Notes: generated by a model from the letters alone, not told the origin. Counted from the first letter of the stretch, positions 8,089 through 18,440 are shown. The stretch is DNA of 64,000 nucleotides from JAIVHC01 sp049975505 (GCA_049975505.1 JBNGCY010000001.1:1-64000); one strand, 5' to 3'. Translations and numbers: made by a program.

Positions 8089-10205
8089 CCCACTCCGGCG
8101 AGTTCAAGTTTTTCTCCCCATCTGCGCTCCATACATGCAAGCATGGAGTGAAATTCCGGGTTGAACAGATCCCGCCTGGTCACCAGGGAGAATGCGTCTG
8201 CGCGCGCCTGTTCGTGAATGTGTTGATCGGCAAGCAGATCCGCAACCCTGAATTCCGCCAGCCCCGCCTGCTGGGTTCCGATAAATTCCCCCGGCCCACG
8301 CAGGTTGAGATCCGCTTCGGCTATCCTGAATCCATCCCGATATTGCTCAAGAATATGCAGACGTTCACGCCCCTGGGCCGAGCAGTTTTCAGAGTGAAAC
8401 AGAAAACAGTAGCTCTTTTGCGCCCCGCGCCCTACCCGTCCGCGCAGCTGGTGCAACTGGGCAAGACCAAAGCGCTCAGCGTGTTCAATCACCATCACGG
8501 TGGCATTGGGGACATCAATTCCCACCTCAACTACAGTGGTAGCCACCAGGACATCGAGTTCGCCGTGCTTGAATTTCTGCATAACCAGATCTTTATCCGC
8601 ACCCGACATACGTCCGTGAAGCAGCCCTACCCGACAGATATCCCCAAGCTCCTGCTGCAGATGGGTAAAGGCATCCTGTGCCGCTTTCAGTTCAAGGGTT
8701 TCCGACTCCTCCACCAGAGGATAGATGAAGTAGCTCTGCAGCCCGGCCCGGGTCTGATCCTGTATGAAATTGTAGAGTCCGGGGCGCTTTGCTTCAGATA
8801 AAATGCGCGTCACAATGGGGATGCGCCCCTGGGGAAGTTCGTCAATCACCGAGACTTCCAGATCGCCATACAATGTCATGGAGAGGGTGCGGGGGATGGG
8901 AGTCGCCGTCATTACCAGCACATCCGGATTATTCCCCTTTTTGCGCAGGGTATTGCGCTGCTGCACCCCGAAGCGATGCTGCTCATCAATAATCGCGAGC
9001 CCCAGATCGTGAAAAATGACGTCCTCCTGCAGCAGGGCATGGGTGCCGACAATGATGGGCAGGGTTCCGCTCTTAAGCCGGGAGAGGATATCGCGCCGCG
9101 TACGTGCCGGAGTTGAGCCGCTGAGCAGGGCGGTGTCCAGATCGAGGGCAGGCAGCCAGGTGGAAAAAAAACGATGGTGTTGCTCGGCGAGAATTTCGGT
9201 CGGGGTGATAACCGCAACCTGGGCATCATTTTCCACTGCAAGCAGAGCACTCAGCAGGGCGACAATGGTCTTACCGCTACCCACATCCCCCTGCAGAAGC
9301 CGGTGCATGGGAGCCTGCGCCATCATATCGCGTTTAATCTCTCCCAGAACCCTGATCTGCGCCGGGGTGAGTTGAAAAGGGAGCTGCTCTATGAGAGGGC
9401 GGGTATAGCGATGCGACACCCTGAATGCGCGTCCGTGCGCATGGGTCTGCTGTCTGTGACGCAGCGCAAGCCCGAGCTGGAGGTAGAAAAATTCATCGTA
9501 GATAAGACTCCGGTGAGCGCCGGAAGCACGCTGCTGCAGGGCGGAGATATCCGCATCCAGAGGCGGATTGTGGATATAGGCCACCGCTTCCCCCAGATCC
9601 ATGAGATCGCGCTTATGCCGCAGAGAAGACGGAATACATGAATGGAGCATGGAGGCGTACTTTGCCACGGCAGGTTGGATAACAGTGCGCATGCGTTTCT
9701 GGCTTATCCCCTCAGTGAGGGGGTAAACCGGCAGAATTGCCGCGCCCTGATGGGAAGCCGGATCGAACTCCACCTCGGGATGGAGGATCTCGCGCTCGGA
9801 ACCGAAGATGCGCACTTCGCCAAAGGCAAGAATCTCGCGCCCCGGACGATAGGAGCGCTCCATCCAGGCGCGGCGGTAGTTGAACCACTTCAGAACAATC
9901 TGGCCGCTCTCATCCCCGACCATAACCTCAAAGCGGGCACGCTGCCGCCGGGTTCCATTTGAACTGCTTTTTACCTCGGCGGCGCTCAGCACCCGTGCAC
10001 GAAACGGAGCGCTTCTTCCTGGGCGCAATTCATTCACGCTCCACAATTGGCGCCGATCCTCGTAGCGCAGGGGGAGTTGATATAACAGATCCTCGATGGT
10101 GGAGAGTTCGAGGCGGGCGAGTTTTTTACTCAGACTATCACCCACCCCTTTAAGAGCTGTCAGGGGAGCAAGCAGTTGTGGTGCTGCATCTGAGGAATGC
10201 TCCAT
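8085..10205 (-). CDS. recG: ATP-dependent DNA helicase RecG
   Basis: 706 aa, normal for RecG, which remodels stalled replication forks and Holliday junctions. The N-terminal wedge/OB region is at about 60-160. Motor motifs include Walker A GDVGSGKT, the DEQH box IIDEQHRFGV, VMTATPIPRTLSMT, and the C-terminal GRVGRG with the RecG-type FIGTQQAG loop. The gene follows the DUF1858 gene by 66 bases and lies downstream of greA in the same direction, so it may share transcription. Confidence 0.96.
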   Translation of the reverse strand: MEHSSDAAPQLLAPLTALKGVGDSLSKKLARLELSTIEDLLYQLPLRYEDRRQLWSVNELRPGRSAPFRARVLSAAEVKSSSNGTRRQRARFEVMVGDESGQIVLKWFNYRRAWMERSYRPGREILAFGEVRIFGSEREILHPEVEFDPASHQGAAILPVYPLTEGISQKRMRTVIQPAVAKYASMLHSCIPSSLRHKRDLMDLGEAVAYIHNPPLDADISALQQRASGAHRSLIYDEFFYLQLGLALRHRQQTHAHGRAFRVSHRYTRPLIEQLPFQLTPAQIRVLGEIKRDMMAQAPMHRLLQGDVGSGKTIVALLSALLAVENDAQVAVITPTEILAEQHHRFFSTWLPALDLDTALLSGSTPARTRRDILSRLKSGTLPIIVGTHALLQEDVIFHDLGLAIIDEQHRFGVQQRNTLRKKGNNPDVLVMTATPIPRTLSMTLYGDLEVSVIDELPQGRIPIVTRILSEAKRPGLYNFIQDQTRAGLQSYFIYPLVEESETLELKAAQDAFTHLQQELGDICRVGLLHGRMSGADKDLVMQKFKHGELDVLVATTVVEVGIDVPNATVMVIEHAERFGLAQLHQLRGRVGRGAQKSYCFLFHSENCSAQGRERLHILEQYRDGFRIAEADLNLRGPGEFIGTQQAGLAEFRVADLLADQHIHEQARADAFSLVTRRDLFNPEFHSMLACMERRWGEKLELAGVG

Positions 10206-10271
10206 AGAGGGAAACCTGAAAAGAGAGCGGCAGAAAGGAGTTAATCTACCGCATCGGGGTAAACAGACGTA

Positions 10272-10487
10272 TCATCGCTGTTGCGCCAGTAAAGCGTTAA
10301 TCCGTTCCAGAAGTTCTTCCGGATCAAGGCCGTGGTTGATTGCTCCCTGGCGCAGGGATTCGTGCCGCGCCCCGGAACATGCGGCGCAGTGAAGACCGTA
10401 TTCAGCCAGCACGGCCTGCGCTTCGGGATGCAGTCGCAGAATATCCACTATTTTGGTGTTTAAATCGACCAATTTCATAGCGTTCAT
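10272..10487 (-). CDS. DUF1858 domain protein
   Basis: 71-residue protein of the DUF1858 type, common in anaerobes and often beside hybrid-cluster or redox genes; function unknown. The family pattern is visible: MKLVDLNTKIVDILRLHPEA, then the cysteine pair in GLHCAACSGA and a helical tail. A start at the first Met (10487) overlaps the greA stop by four bases; the internal ATG at 10478 is an alternative that removes MNA. It is translationally close to greA, so the two are probably read together. Confidence 0.75.
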   Translation of the reverse strand: MNAMKLVDLNTKIVDILRLHPEAQAVLAEYGLHCAACSGARHESLRQGAINHGLDPEELLERINALLAQQR

Positions 10488-10960
10488 TTGTACTCGATAT
10501 CGGTTACTTCGTACACCTTGAGACCTGAAGGAACCTTGATGCGCACTTCATCATCGAGTTTGTGTCCTATCAGGGCTTTACCCACCGGAGAAGTTACCGA
10601 GATCTTGCCGAGTTTGATGTCAGCCTCATCCTCACCTACAATCTGATACACCACTTCATTCTCGTTATCCACATCGAAGAGGGTCACGGTGGCGCCGAAT
10701 ACAATTTTATCGGACTGAATAGTCTTGGGATCGATAACCTCTGCGCGGGCGATTTTGTCGTTGAGCTCTTTTATGCGGGCCTCAATATGCCCCTGACGAT
10801 CTTTTGCTGCATCGTATTCGGCATTTTCCGACAGGTCTCCGTGGGAACGGGCTTCTGCAATGTCCTCTACAACTTTAGGGCGGTCAACCCGCATGCGCTG
10901 TTTGAGCTCCTGCTGGAGTTTTTCATACGATTCCGGCGTCATGGGAATTGAATCTGACAT
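10484..10960 (-). CDS. greA: Transcription elongation factor GreA
   Basis: 158 aa, standard length. GreA rescues backtracked RNA polymerase by stimulating transcript cleavage. The N-terminal coiled coil holds the acidic tip EARSHGDLSENAEYDAAK, and the C-terminal FKBP-like domain holds SPVGKALIGHKLDDEV. The open frame extends to 11053, but residues before MSDSIPMTPESYEKL do not belong to the family and pass through a hairpin. I place the start at 10960, with an AAAGGA site 10 bases before it. Separated from carB by 148 bases containing two hairpins. Confidence 0.95.
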   Translation of the reverse strand: MSDSIPMTPESYEKLQQELKQRMRVDRPKVVEDIAEARSHGDLSENAEYDAAKDRQGHIEARIKELNDKIARAEVIDPKTIQSDKIVFGATVTLFDVDNENEVVYQIVGEDEADIKLGKISVTSPVGKALIGHKLDDEVRIKVPSGLKVYEVTDIEYK

Positions 10961-11004
10961 GGTCCTATATCCTTTGTGGTGCAGTATATGTATTAAAAGC
11001 AATA

Positions 11005-11041
11005 AAGTTACGGGCAGACTCTTCAGGCCCACCCGTAACTT
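11005..11041 (-). terminator. Likely terminator of the pyr operon
   Basis: AAGTTACGGG and CCCGTAACTT form a perfect 10-bp stem with a 17-base loop. On the minus strand the stem is followed by TATTGCTTTT. It lies between carB and greA and so could end the pyr operon or attenuate read-through into greA. Confidence 0.5.
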
Positions 11042-11061
11042 AACATCTAACAACCGATTTT

Positions 11062-11102
11062 CGCATTCCGTTTATCTCCGGAAAGATCAACCCGGGAATG
11101 CG
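11062..11102. other. Second hairpin downstream of carB
   Basis: CGCATTCC and GGAATGCG form a perfect 8-bp stem, directly beyond the carB stop. A T-rich tract (TATTTTTTAATT) follows on the plus strand, not in the direction of carB transcription. It is therefore more likely an mRNA-end stabilising structure than a carB terminator. Confidence 0.4.
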
Positions 11103-11108
11103 TATTTT

Positions 11109-14100
11109 TTAATTCTGTAAATTATACTCCTGCAGCGGGGTTACGTCAAGGTCTTCGCTCTGCATCGCCGCAATCCCGTTGATAGCCGCCTCCATTCCCG
11201 CTACGGTAGTGTAATATGCAACTCCGTAGATCAGGGCGGAACGGCGGATGGAATAGGAGTCCGCGATCGACTGCGCTCCGAAGGTGGTGTTGAAGACCAT
11301 GTCGATCTCACCGTTGGTGATGATATCCACACAGTGCGGCCTGCCCTCCTTCACCTTGTTGACTTTCTCCACTTCAACCCCGCTGTTGCTTAAGAAATCC
11401 GCGGTTCCACCAGTGGCAACCACCTTGAACCCCAGTTTAACGAGCCTTGAAGCCAGGATCGCCACCGCGGGCTTATCACTGTCTTTGACGCTGATAAACA
11501 CCTTGCCCTGCAGGGGCAGTACCACTCCAGCGGCATACTGGGCTTTGGCGAAAGCACGCCCGAAGTCCTTATCGATGCCCATCACTTCTCCTGTGGATTT
11601 CATCTCCGGACCCAGCAGGGTATCGACATCGGGGAACTTGGTGAAGGGGAATACCGATTCCTTTACGCTCACATGTTCAGGGACAATATCTTTGTCAATC
11701 CCGAGTTGAGCCAGGGTTTTACCCGCCATGAGACGGGCTGCAATCTTGGCCAGGGGGCGTCCTGTGGCTTTGGAGACAAAGGGTGCGGTCCGGCTTGCGC
11801 GCGGATTGACTTCGATTAGATAGATGTGCAGACCCTTGATGGCAAACTGAATATTCATCAGCCCCACCACCCCGAGTTCCAGGGCCAGGGCGCGGGTCTG
11901 GCGCCGGATCTCCTCGATGACGTATTCGGGGATGGAGTACGGTGGCAATGAACACGCCGAATCGCCGGAGTGAATGCCGGCCTCTTCTATATGCTGCATG
12001 ATGCCGCCGATGATCACATCGTGGCCGTCGCACAGGGCATCCACATCGATTTCGATGGCGTTCTGAAGGAATTTGTCAATCAGGATCGGGTGCTCCGGCG
12101 AAGCCTGCACCGCAAAGTTCATATAGTTGTGCAGCTGCTCGGAGCTGTACACAATCTCCATGGCGCGCCCGCCCAGAACATAGGAGGGGCGAACCACTAC
12201 CGGATAGCCGATCCGGGTTGCGACCACTTCTGCTTCATCAAAAGAGCGCGCCAGCCCGTTGTCGGGCTGTTGCAGATCGAGTTTGTAGAGCAGATCCTGA
12301 AAGCGCTCGCGATCTTCAGCGCGATCAATGGCATCCGGGCTGGTGCCGATGATGGGTACCCCCGCCTGTTCCAGTTCAAGGGCGAGTTTCAAAGGGGTCT
12401 GCCCGCCGAACTGGACGATCACTCCTACCGGTTTTTCCAGATGGATGATTTCGAGCACATCTTCACTGGTCAGGGGCTCAAAGTAGAGGCGATCCGAGGT
12501 GTCGTAGTCGGTGGAGACGGTCTCGGGGTTGCAGTTGACCATGATGGTTTCATACCCGTCGTCAGCCAGCGCAAACGCCCCGTGGACACAACAGTAGTCA
12601 AACTCTATCCCCTGTCCGATGCGATTCGGCCCCCCACCGAGAATTACTATCTTTTTGTTCGTACTCGGATTCGCTTCGCATTCCTCCTCATAGGTGGAAT
12701 ACATATAAGGGGTGTAGGCCTCAAATTCCGCAGCACAGGTATCCACACGCTTGTATACCGGACGGATAGCGTGGGCATGGCGCAGCGCACGAACCTGACC
12801 TTCGCTACAGGTGAGAAGTGTGGCGAGGCGCCGATCGGAGAAACCGTGCTCTTTTGCACGTCTCAACAGGGCAAGTCCCTGCGGATCGGCATCTGTGATA
12901 AGAGCGCGGCTGGTGTGAAGTTCATCCTCCATCTCCACCAGTTGCTGCAGATTGTCGATAAACCATGGATCTATACCGCTTAGCTGGTAGATGTCTGCGA
13001 TCTTCATCCCCGCACGCAGGGCATCTGCGAGATACCAGACCCGATCCACGCTCGGTTCACGCAGCTTTCGGCGCAGCAGGTCATCCTCCTGCGCTGTCAG
13101 GGGGCGCCCGTACTCAGCGGGGCTCTTGAACATACGGCTTTCGAGACCGTCTGAGCCGATCTCCATTGAACGCAGGGCTTTCTGAAAGCTCTCTTTGAAG
13201 GTGCGCCCGATAGCCATTGCCTCTCCGACCGATTTCATCTGAGTGGTGAGGATCTGGTTGGTACCGGGGAATTTTTCGAAGGTGAAGCGCGGTATCTTGG
13301 TCACTACATAGTCGATGGTGGGCTCAAACGCAGCCCGGGTTTCGCGCGTAATGTCGTTGGGGATTTCATCCAGGGTGTAGCCCACCGCAAGCTTGGCCGC
13401 GATCTTGGCGATGGGAAAACCCGTGGCCTTCGAGGCCAGAGCAGAAGAGCGTGATACGCGCGGGTTCATCTCGATAACCACCATGGTGCCGTCATCCGGA
13501 TTGATCCCGAACTGGATGTTGGAACCACCGGTTTCCACCCCGATTTCGCGGATGATCTTCAGAGAGGCATCGCGCATGATCTGATATTCTTTGTCGGTCA
13601 GGGTCTGGGCGGGCGCGACGGTGATGGAATCCCCGGTGTGGACTCCCATGGCATCAAAATTCTCAATTGAGCAGATGATAACCACATTATCCGCACTGTC
13701 ACGCATCACCTCAAGCTCATACTCTTTCCACCCCAGCAGAGATTTGTCCACGAGTATCTCATTGGTGGGAGAGGCATCGATTCCGGCTTTGGCCATGGCC
13801 TCGTATTCTTCAATATTATACGCAATCCCGCCGCCGGTTCCGCCCAGGGTATATGAAGGACGGATGATTGCAGGAAAGCCGATATGTTCGATCAACTCCA
13901 TGGCCTCGGCATAGGTGTGAGCCAGACCGGATGGAGGCACAGCGACACCGATGTTATCCATGGCCTGTTTGAACAGGGTGCGATCCTCCGCCTTTTCGAT
14001 AGCCGGGAGTTTGGCCCCGATGAGTTCAACGTTATAGCGCTCCAGCACCCCGGTGCGTGCCGCTTCGAGGGCGGTATTAAGCGCGGTCTGCCCCCCATGG

Positions 14101-14365
14101 TGGGTAAAACCGCCTGAGGTCGCTCCTTGGCGATGATTTTTTCCAGCGTGCGCGCATTTACCGGCTCGATGTAAGTGCGATCCGCAAAGTCGGGATCGGT
14201 CATGATCGTGGCGGGATTGGAATTGAGCAGCACAACCTCGTAGCCCTCATCCTTCAGGGCTTTGCATGCCTGGGTTCCGGAGTAGTCAAACTCACACGCC
14301 TGTCCGATGACAATAGGACCAGCGCCTATAATAAGTATTTTATTTATGTCTGTGCGTTTAGGCAT
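11109..14365 (-). pseudogene. carB: Carbamoyl-phosphate synthase large subunit, frameshifted
   Basis: Full-length CarB, which makes carbamoyl phosphate for pyrimidines and arginine, interrupted by one frameshift. The first part (14365 to about 14096) reads MPKRTDINKILIIGAGPIVIG and stays in family up to VLPTMGG. The rest continues in another frame with QTALNTALEAARTGVLERYN. The break is at a run of six C on the plus strand (14091-14096); one additional G on the coding strand gives GGQTALN and an uninterrupted protein of about 1085 aa, the normal length. Both ATP-grasp halves, the oligomerisation domain and the C-terminal MGS domain (LVKLGFKVVATGGTADFL) are intact. I think it is functional and the indel an assembly/sequencing error, a slippage site, or a real mutation. 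Confidence 0.85.
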
Positions 14366-14375
14366 TTAGATGTCC

Positions 14376-15503
14376 TTACTTTACTTTCTGCTTGAAGTTT
14401 ATCATGGCGCTGACAAAGTTGTCGAACAGATAGGTTGAATCGTGCGGTCCGGGAGATGCCTCCGGATGGTACTGTACCGAAAACGCCGGCAGGGTCTTGT
14501 GCTCAATCCCCTCCACGGTATTGTCGTTGAGGTTGATATGTGATACCACGGTTTCAGAATCAAGCGAATCTGGATCGACTGCGAACCCGTGATTCTGCGA
14601 AGTGATATACACCGGCCCACCTTTGTACTGTACCGGCTGATTGCCTCCGCGGTGACCGAATTTGAGCTTGAAGGTTCTGCCTCCCAGAGCGATACACAGA
14701 AGCTGATGCCCGAGACAGATGCCAAAGAGAGGTACCTTGCCCAGCAGCTCACGGATGGCATTCTGGGCATAGTGGAGCGGTTCCGGATCACCGGGACCAT
14801 TACTCAGAAACACTCCATCCGGATTCATCTCCAGAACCTGTTGTGCCGAAGTGTTTGCGGGAACCACGGTCACATCACAGCCGCGCTGCACCAGATGGCG
14901 CAGAATATTGCGCTTGATTCCGAAATCGTAGGCTACAACCTTCATATCCGCCCCTTCGGTCACGCGCGGGTACCCGTGTTCAAGGGTCCAGAGTTTCTGA
15001 TCCCAGTTGTAGGGGGTTTCGGTGGTAACCTCCTGCACCAGATCCCGCCCTATAAGACCCGGAGCGCGGCGCGCTTTTTCCACTGCCTGTTCGGGGTCGG
15101 TTTCCAGGCTCGAAATAACCCCGACCTGGGCTCCCTTCTCGCGGATATGCCGCACCAGAGCACGGGTATCAATCCCCTGGATGGCGACGATATTATGTTC
15201 TTTAAGATAGTCATTCAGCGAGCGCGTGGCACGCCAGTTGCTTGGCGCCGGGCAGCACTCTTTGACTATAAAGCCGGCCAGGTGTGGATATGAGGATTCC
15301 ACATCTTCTTCGTTTACGCCACAGTTGCCGATGTGCGGGCAGGTCATGGTGACTATTTCACCATGATAGGATGGGTCGGTAAGAATTTCTTGATATCCGC
15401 TCATACTGGTGTTGAACACCACCTCGCCGGACACCTCGCCCTGCGCTCCAATCGCTTCGCCGTGAAAGACCCTGCCATCAGCAAGAGCCAGTATTGCTTT
15501 CAT
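14376..15503 (-). CDS. carA: Carbamoyl-phosphate synthase small subunit (glutaminase)
   Basis: 375 aa. It hydrolyses glutamine and passes ammonia to CarB. The N-terminal CarA domain begins KAILALADGRVFHGEAIGA. The class I amidotransferase domain has the nucleophile Cys in FGICLGHQLLCIALGG and the His/Glu pair in VQYHPEASPGPHD. It lies 10 bases before carB and after pyrC, the fourth gene of the pyr operon. A short deleted copy of the palindromic repeat separates it from pyrC, the only copy found inside an operon in this window. Confidence 0.96.
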   Translation of the reverse strand: MKAILALADGRVFHGEAIGAQGEVSGEVVFNTSMSGYQEILTDPSYHGEIVTMTCPHIGNCGVNEEDVESSYPHLAGFIVKECCPAPSNWRATRSLNDYLKEHNIVAIQGIDTRALVRHIREKGAQVGVISSLETDPEQAVEKARRAPGLIGRDLVQEVTTETPYNWDQKLWTLEHGYPRVTEGADMKVVAYDFGIKRNILRHLVQRGCDVTVVPANTSAQQVLEMNPDGVFLSNGPGDPEPLHYAQNAIRELLGKVPLFGICLGHQLLCIALGGRTFKLKFGHRGGNQPVQYKGGPVYITSQNHGFAVDPDSLDSETVVSHINLNDNTVEGIEHKTLPAFSVQYHPEASPGPHDSTYLFDNFVSAMINFKQKVK

Positions 15504-15554
15504 ATATATTTCAACTCCCTGTCTTTAAATAAACTGTGCGGATATTTTTAATGT

Positions 15555-15610
15555 GTAACAGTTCGGTAAGGACTTGTTGCCCTCCACCTGTAGTGGTGGT
15601 GAACAGTTAC
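15555..15610. repeat. Mini palindromic element, copy R6 (internal deletion)
   Basis: A 56-bp sequence with ends GTAACAGTTC and GAACAGTTAC, matching the outer ends of the full elements (TAACAGTTCAGTAAGGG at 61802, GTGAATAGTTAC at 46708). It retains GGTAAGGACTTGT and GTGGTGGTGAACAG but lacks everything between the arms. This shows the outer ends define the element. Its last base overlaps the pyrC stop codon (TAG, 15610-15612). Confidence 0.75.
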
Positions 15611-16887
15611 TACACAATATCGTGCATCACTTTTCCGTCCCGCAGGGTCATCACGGCCCTCCCTTTCATCGTCTGGTTCTCAAAAGGGGTGTTGAAGGAG
15701 CGGGATTTTATATTCGGTCGGGTAACCTCCCATGTGCGCTCAGGATCAAGTATCGCGACATCCGCCACTGCACCCACAGCCAGGGTGCCACGCGGAATCC
15801 CCAGAGTTCTCGCCGGTTTCCAGCTTAAGAGAGCAATTACCTCCTGGAGTGAGAGCACCCCTTCATCCACCAGACACAGCGCCAGGGGCAGTGCGGTTTC
15901 AAGCCCGATCATGCCGAAGGCCGCATAGGTGAATTCCATGTTCTTATCATCAATATGATGCGGAGCGTGGTCGGTGGCGATGGCGTCAATCGTACCGTCA
16001 CGCAATCCCTCCTTCATCGCGGCCACATCTTCCGCAGTGCGCAGAGGAGGTCCGACCTTGGCATTCACTTCATAGCCGCGCACCGCTTCTTCGGTGAGGG
16101 TGAAATGGTGAGGGGTAACCTCGCAGGTGACCCGGACTCCGCGCTGTTTGGCGGCGCGGATCAACTCTACGGTGCGGCGCGAAGAGATATGACACACATG
16201 CAGATGCGCTCCGGTAAGTTCGGCGAGCATAATATCCCGCGCCACGCTCGCTGCTTCCGAAACCCATGGGTTTCCCGCCAGTCCAAGTTCGGTGGAAAGA
16301 GGTCCTTCATTCATCACCCCGCCGTTTTTGATCGACTCATCCTCGGAGTGGGCAATAATGGGCATATCAAAACCATGTGCATACTCCATGGCATGGCGCA
16401 GCATCGCTCCATCCTCAACATTGAGGCCGTCATCGGAAAAACCTATGCAGCCCGCAAGCTTCAGGTCTCCCATCTCCACCAGGGAATCGCCTTTCTGCCC
16501 TTTTGTGATGGTACAGATGGGATACACATTGGCAAAACCTTCGAGTTGCGCCTTCTGAATCATGTAGCGCGTAATCGCCTTGTTGTCGTTACACGGATTG
16601 GTATTGGGCATGCAGGCAACGGAGGTAAAGCCTCCAGCCGCTGCCGCGCGTGTGCCCGAGACAATATCTTCCTTGTACTCATGTCCCGGATCACGCAGAT
16701 GGACATGAATATCCACCAGACCGGGGGTTACCACCAGTCCGCTGGCATCAATCACCTGCTCATCTGTTGCGGATTCAATATTTTTATCTATTTTCTCAAT
16801 CCGCCCCGAAACAATGCGTACATCCATCACTGCATCAAGATCCTGAGCGGGGTCTATAACTCTTCCGTTTTTTATAATTGTATTCAT
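15610..16887 (-). CDS. pyrC: Dihydroorotase
   Basis: Class I dihydroorotase, 425 aa, third step of pyrimidine synthesis. The metal site is visible in LVDIHVHLRDPGHEYKED and in VCHISS and DAIATDHAPHHIDDK. All expected His residues and the Asp are present, so this is an active form rather than the inactive PyrC' paralogue. The stop codon coincides with the end of the mini repeat R6, so the insertion may have set the present C-terminus. Order pyrR-pyrB-pyrC-carA-carB. Confidence 0.96.
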   Translation of the reverse strand: MNTIIKNGRVIDPAQDLDAVMDVRIVSGRIEKIDKNIESATDEQVIDASGLVVTPGLVDIHVHLRDPGHEYKEDIVSGTRAAAAGGFTSVACMPNTNPCNDNKAITRYMIQKAQLEGFANVYPICTITKGQKGDSLVEMGDLKLAGCIGFSDDGLNVEDGAMLRHAMEYAHGFDMPIIAHSEDESIKNGGVMNEGPLSTELGLAGNPWVSEAASVARDIMLAELTGAHLHVCHISSRRTVELIRAAKQRGVRVTCEVTPHHFTLTEEAVRGYEVNAKVGPPLRTAEDVAAMKEGLRDGTIDAIATDHAPHHIDDKNMEFTYAAFGMIGLETALPLALCLVDEGVLSLQEVIALLSWKPARTLGIPRGTLAVGAVADVAILDPERTWEVTRPNIKSRSFNTPFENQTMKGRAVMTLRDGKVMHDIV

Positions 16888-16938
16888 GGCACCTACCTGT
16901 AAAATCGCGAAATTGCTGTATTTGCAGCCCGGAATGTC

Positions 16939-17874
16939 CTACTCGTCCTTATTTACACCTGTGAGCAGATACAACAGCGCCATCCTTACCGCCACACCGT
17001 TTTCAACCTGTTCCAGGATTACATTCTGCCTGCCGTCGGCCACGTAGGAGGAAATCTCCACTCCGCGATTCAAAGGACCGGGGTGCATCACGATGGCATC
17101 CGGTTTGGCCAGTTGCATATTTTCTGGATTGAGGGCAAAAAACTGGGCGTATTCACGTTTGGTGGGCAGCAGCTTGCTTCCCCCTTCACGCTCTAGTTGA
17201 ATGCGCAGCATCATCACCACATCCGCATCTTTTATAGCCGCATTAATATTCGTATACACTTCGGCGCCCAGCTCTTCGAGCCCGGGAGGAAGCATGGTTG
17301 CAGGGCCGGCCAGGCGCACAGTGGCACCCATGGTCCGAAGGGCATAGAGGTTGGAGCGCGCCACACGGCTGCGGGCGATATCCCCGATGATCGCCACGGT
17401 AAGACCTTCAAGGGTCCCCTTGTGCTCTTTAATGGTCATGAGGTCGAGAAGTGACTGGCTGGGGTGTTCATGGGCACCGTCTCCGGCATTGATGACCGAA
17501 CAGCGACTCAGGCGGCGCGCGAGATAGTCAGGAGCACCGGATGCAGGGTGGCGGATCACGATTACATCCGCATCCATCGCTTCTATATTTTTGGCGGTAT
17601 CCTCGAGGGTCTCACCCTTTGTCACCGACGACGAAGCTGCGGTAATATTGATGGTATCCGCCGACATGCGTTTGCCTGCGAGTTCAAACGATGTGCGGGT
17701 CCGCGTGCTGTTCTCGTAAAACAGATTAATGATGCTTTTCCCCCTGAGGGTAGGGACTTTCTTGATGTCGCGCTGGTTGATCTCCTTGAAGCTCTGCGCC
17801 GTGGTGAGGATCAGTTCGATATCATCACGCGAAAGATCCTTGGTACTGATGATGTGCTTGTGTGCAAATGACAT
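16939..17874 (-). CDS. pyrB: Aspartate carbamoyltransferase catalytic subunit
   Basis: Condenses carbamoyl phosphate and aspartate to N-carbamoylaspartate. Motifs are FYENSTRTRTSFELAGKRM for carbamoyl phosphate and HPSQSLLDLMTI. About 311 aa from the ATG at 17874, which has ACGGAGA seven bases upstream. A further ATG at 17904 overlaps the pyrR stop as ATGA and would add MKNHRARRTS; coupling from there is possible. No pyrI regulatory subunit is present, in line with the PyrR-controlled type of operon. Confidence 0.95.
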   Translation of the reverse strand: MSFAHKHIISTKDLSRDDIELILTTAQSFKEINQRDIKKVPTLRGKSIINLFYENSTRTRTSFELAGKRMSADTINITAASSSVTKGETLEDTAKNIEAMDADVIVIRHPASGAPDYLARRLSRCSVINAGDGAHEHPSQSLLDLMTIKEHKGTLEGLTVAIIGDIARSRVARSNLYALRTMGATVRLAGPATMLPPGLEELGAEVYTNINAAIKDADVVMMLRIQLEREGGSKLLPTKREYAQFFALNPENMQLAKPDAIVMHPGPLNRGVEISSYVADGRQNVILEQVENGVAVRMALLYLLTGVNKDE

Positions 17875-17900
17875 TGATGTTCTCCGTGCTCGGTGATTTT

Positions 17901-18440
17901 TCATGGTTTCAGCAGACGTACCTCTCTGGGATGTCTGTCGGCATCGAATTCAACTTCAATCTGTTCATCTCTGGCGCTGGGGACGTTGCGCCCCACGTAG
18001 TCGGCGCGGATCGGCAGTTCGCGGTGGCCGCGATCTATGAGTACCGCCAGCTGGATACTCGCCGGACGACCGATATCCATAATCGCATCCATGGCGGCGC
18101 GGATGGTTCTGCCGGTGTAGAGCACTTCATCCACCAGAACCACATGGCGGTTATCGAGCTTGAAAGGGATCTCGGTTTTCCCCACCGGACGCGGATCGCG
18201 GGTGCTGCCCACATCATCACGGTACATGGTGACATCCACAGCGCCGATGGGGACATCCACATGTTCGATTTCGGCGATTTTTTGCTGGATCATACGCGCG
18301 ATATGATCCCCACCAGTGCGAATACCTACCAGCACCATGTTGTCGCAGCCTTTGTTTTTTTCCAGAAGCTGATGACTTATGCGTGTGATGGCGCGGCGAA
18401 TCGCATCTCTGTCCATCAGGGTTGTACAAGTTGAAGACAT
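17901..18440 (-). CDS. pyrR: Bifunctional pyr operon regulator / uracil phosphoribosyltransferase PyrR
   Basis: 179 aa, the usual length. PyrR binds UMP/UTP and the pyr mRNA leader to favour termination, and can have uracil phosphoribosyltransferase activity. The PRPP-binding loop VVLVDEVLYTGRTIRAAMDA is intact, as is GIRTGGDHIARMI. The leader upstream contains a PyrR-loop match (18707-18724) and an intrinsic terminator (18522-18553), so autoregulation by attenuation is expected. First gene of the pyr operon. Confidence 0.96.
   Translation of the reverse strand: MSSTCTTLMDRDAIRRAITRISHQLLEKNKGCDNMVLVGIRTGGDHIARMIQQKIAEIEHVDVPIGAVDVTMYRDDVGSTRDPRPVGKTEIPFKLDNRHVVLVDEVLYTGRTIRAAMDAIMDIGRPASIQLAVLIDRGHRELPIRADYVGRNVPSARDEQIEVEFDADRHPREVRLLKP

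Noticed and set aside
10961..11053. N-terminal extension of GreA
   Set aside because: It reads through a hairpin in the greA leader; GreA proteins start at MSDSIPMT-like sequence.
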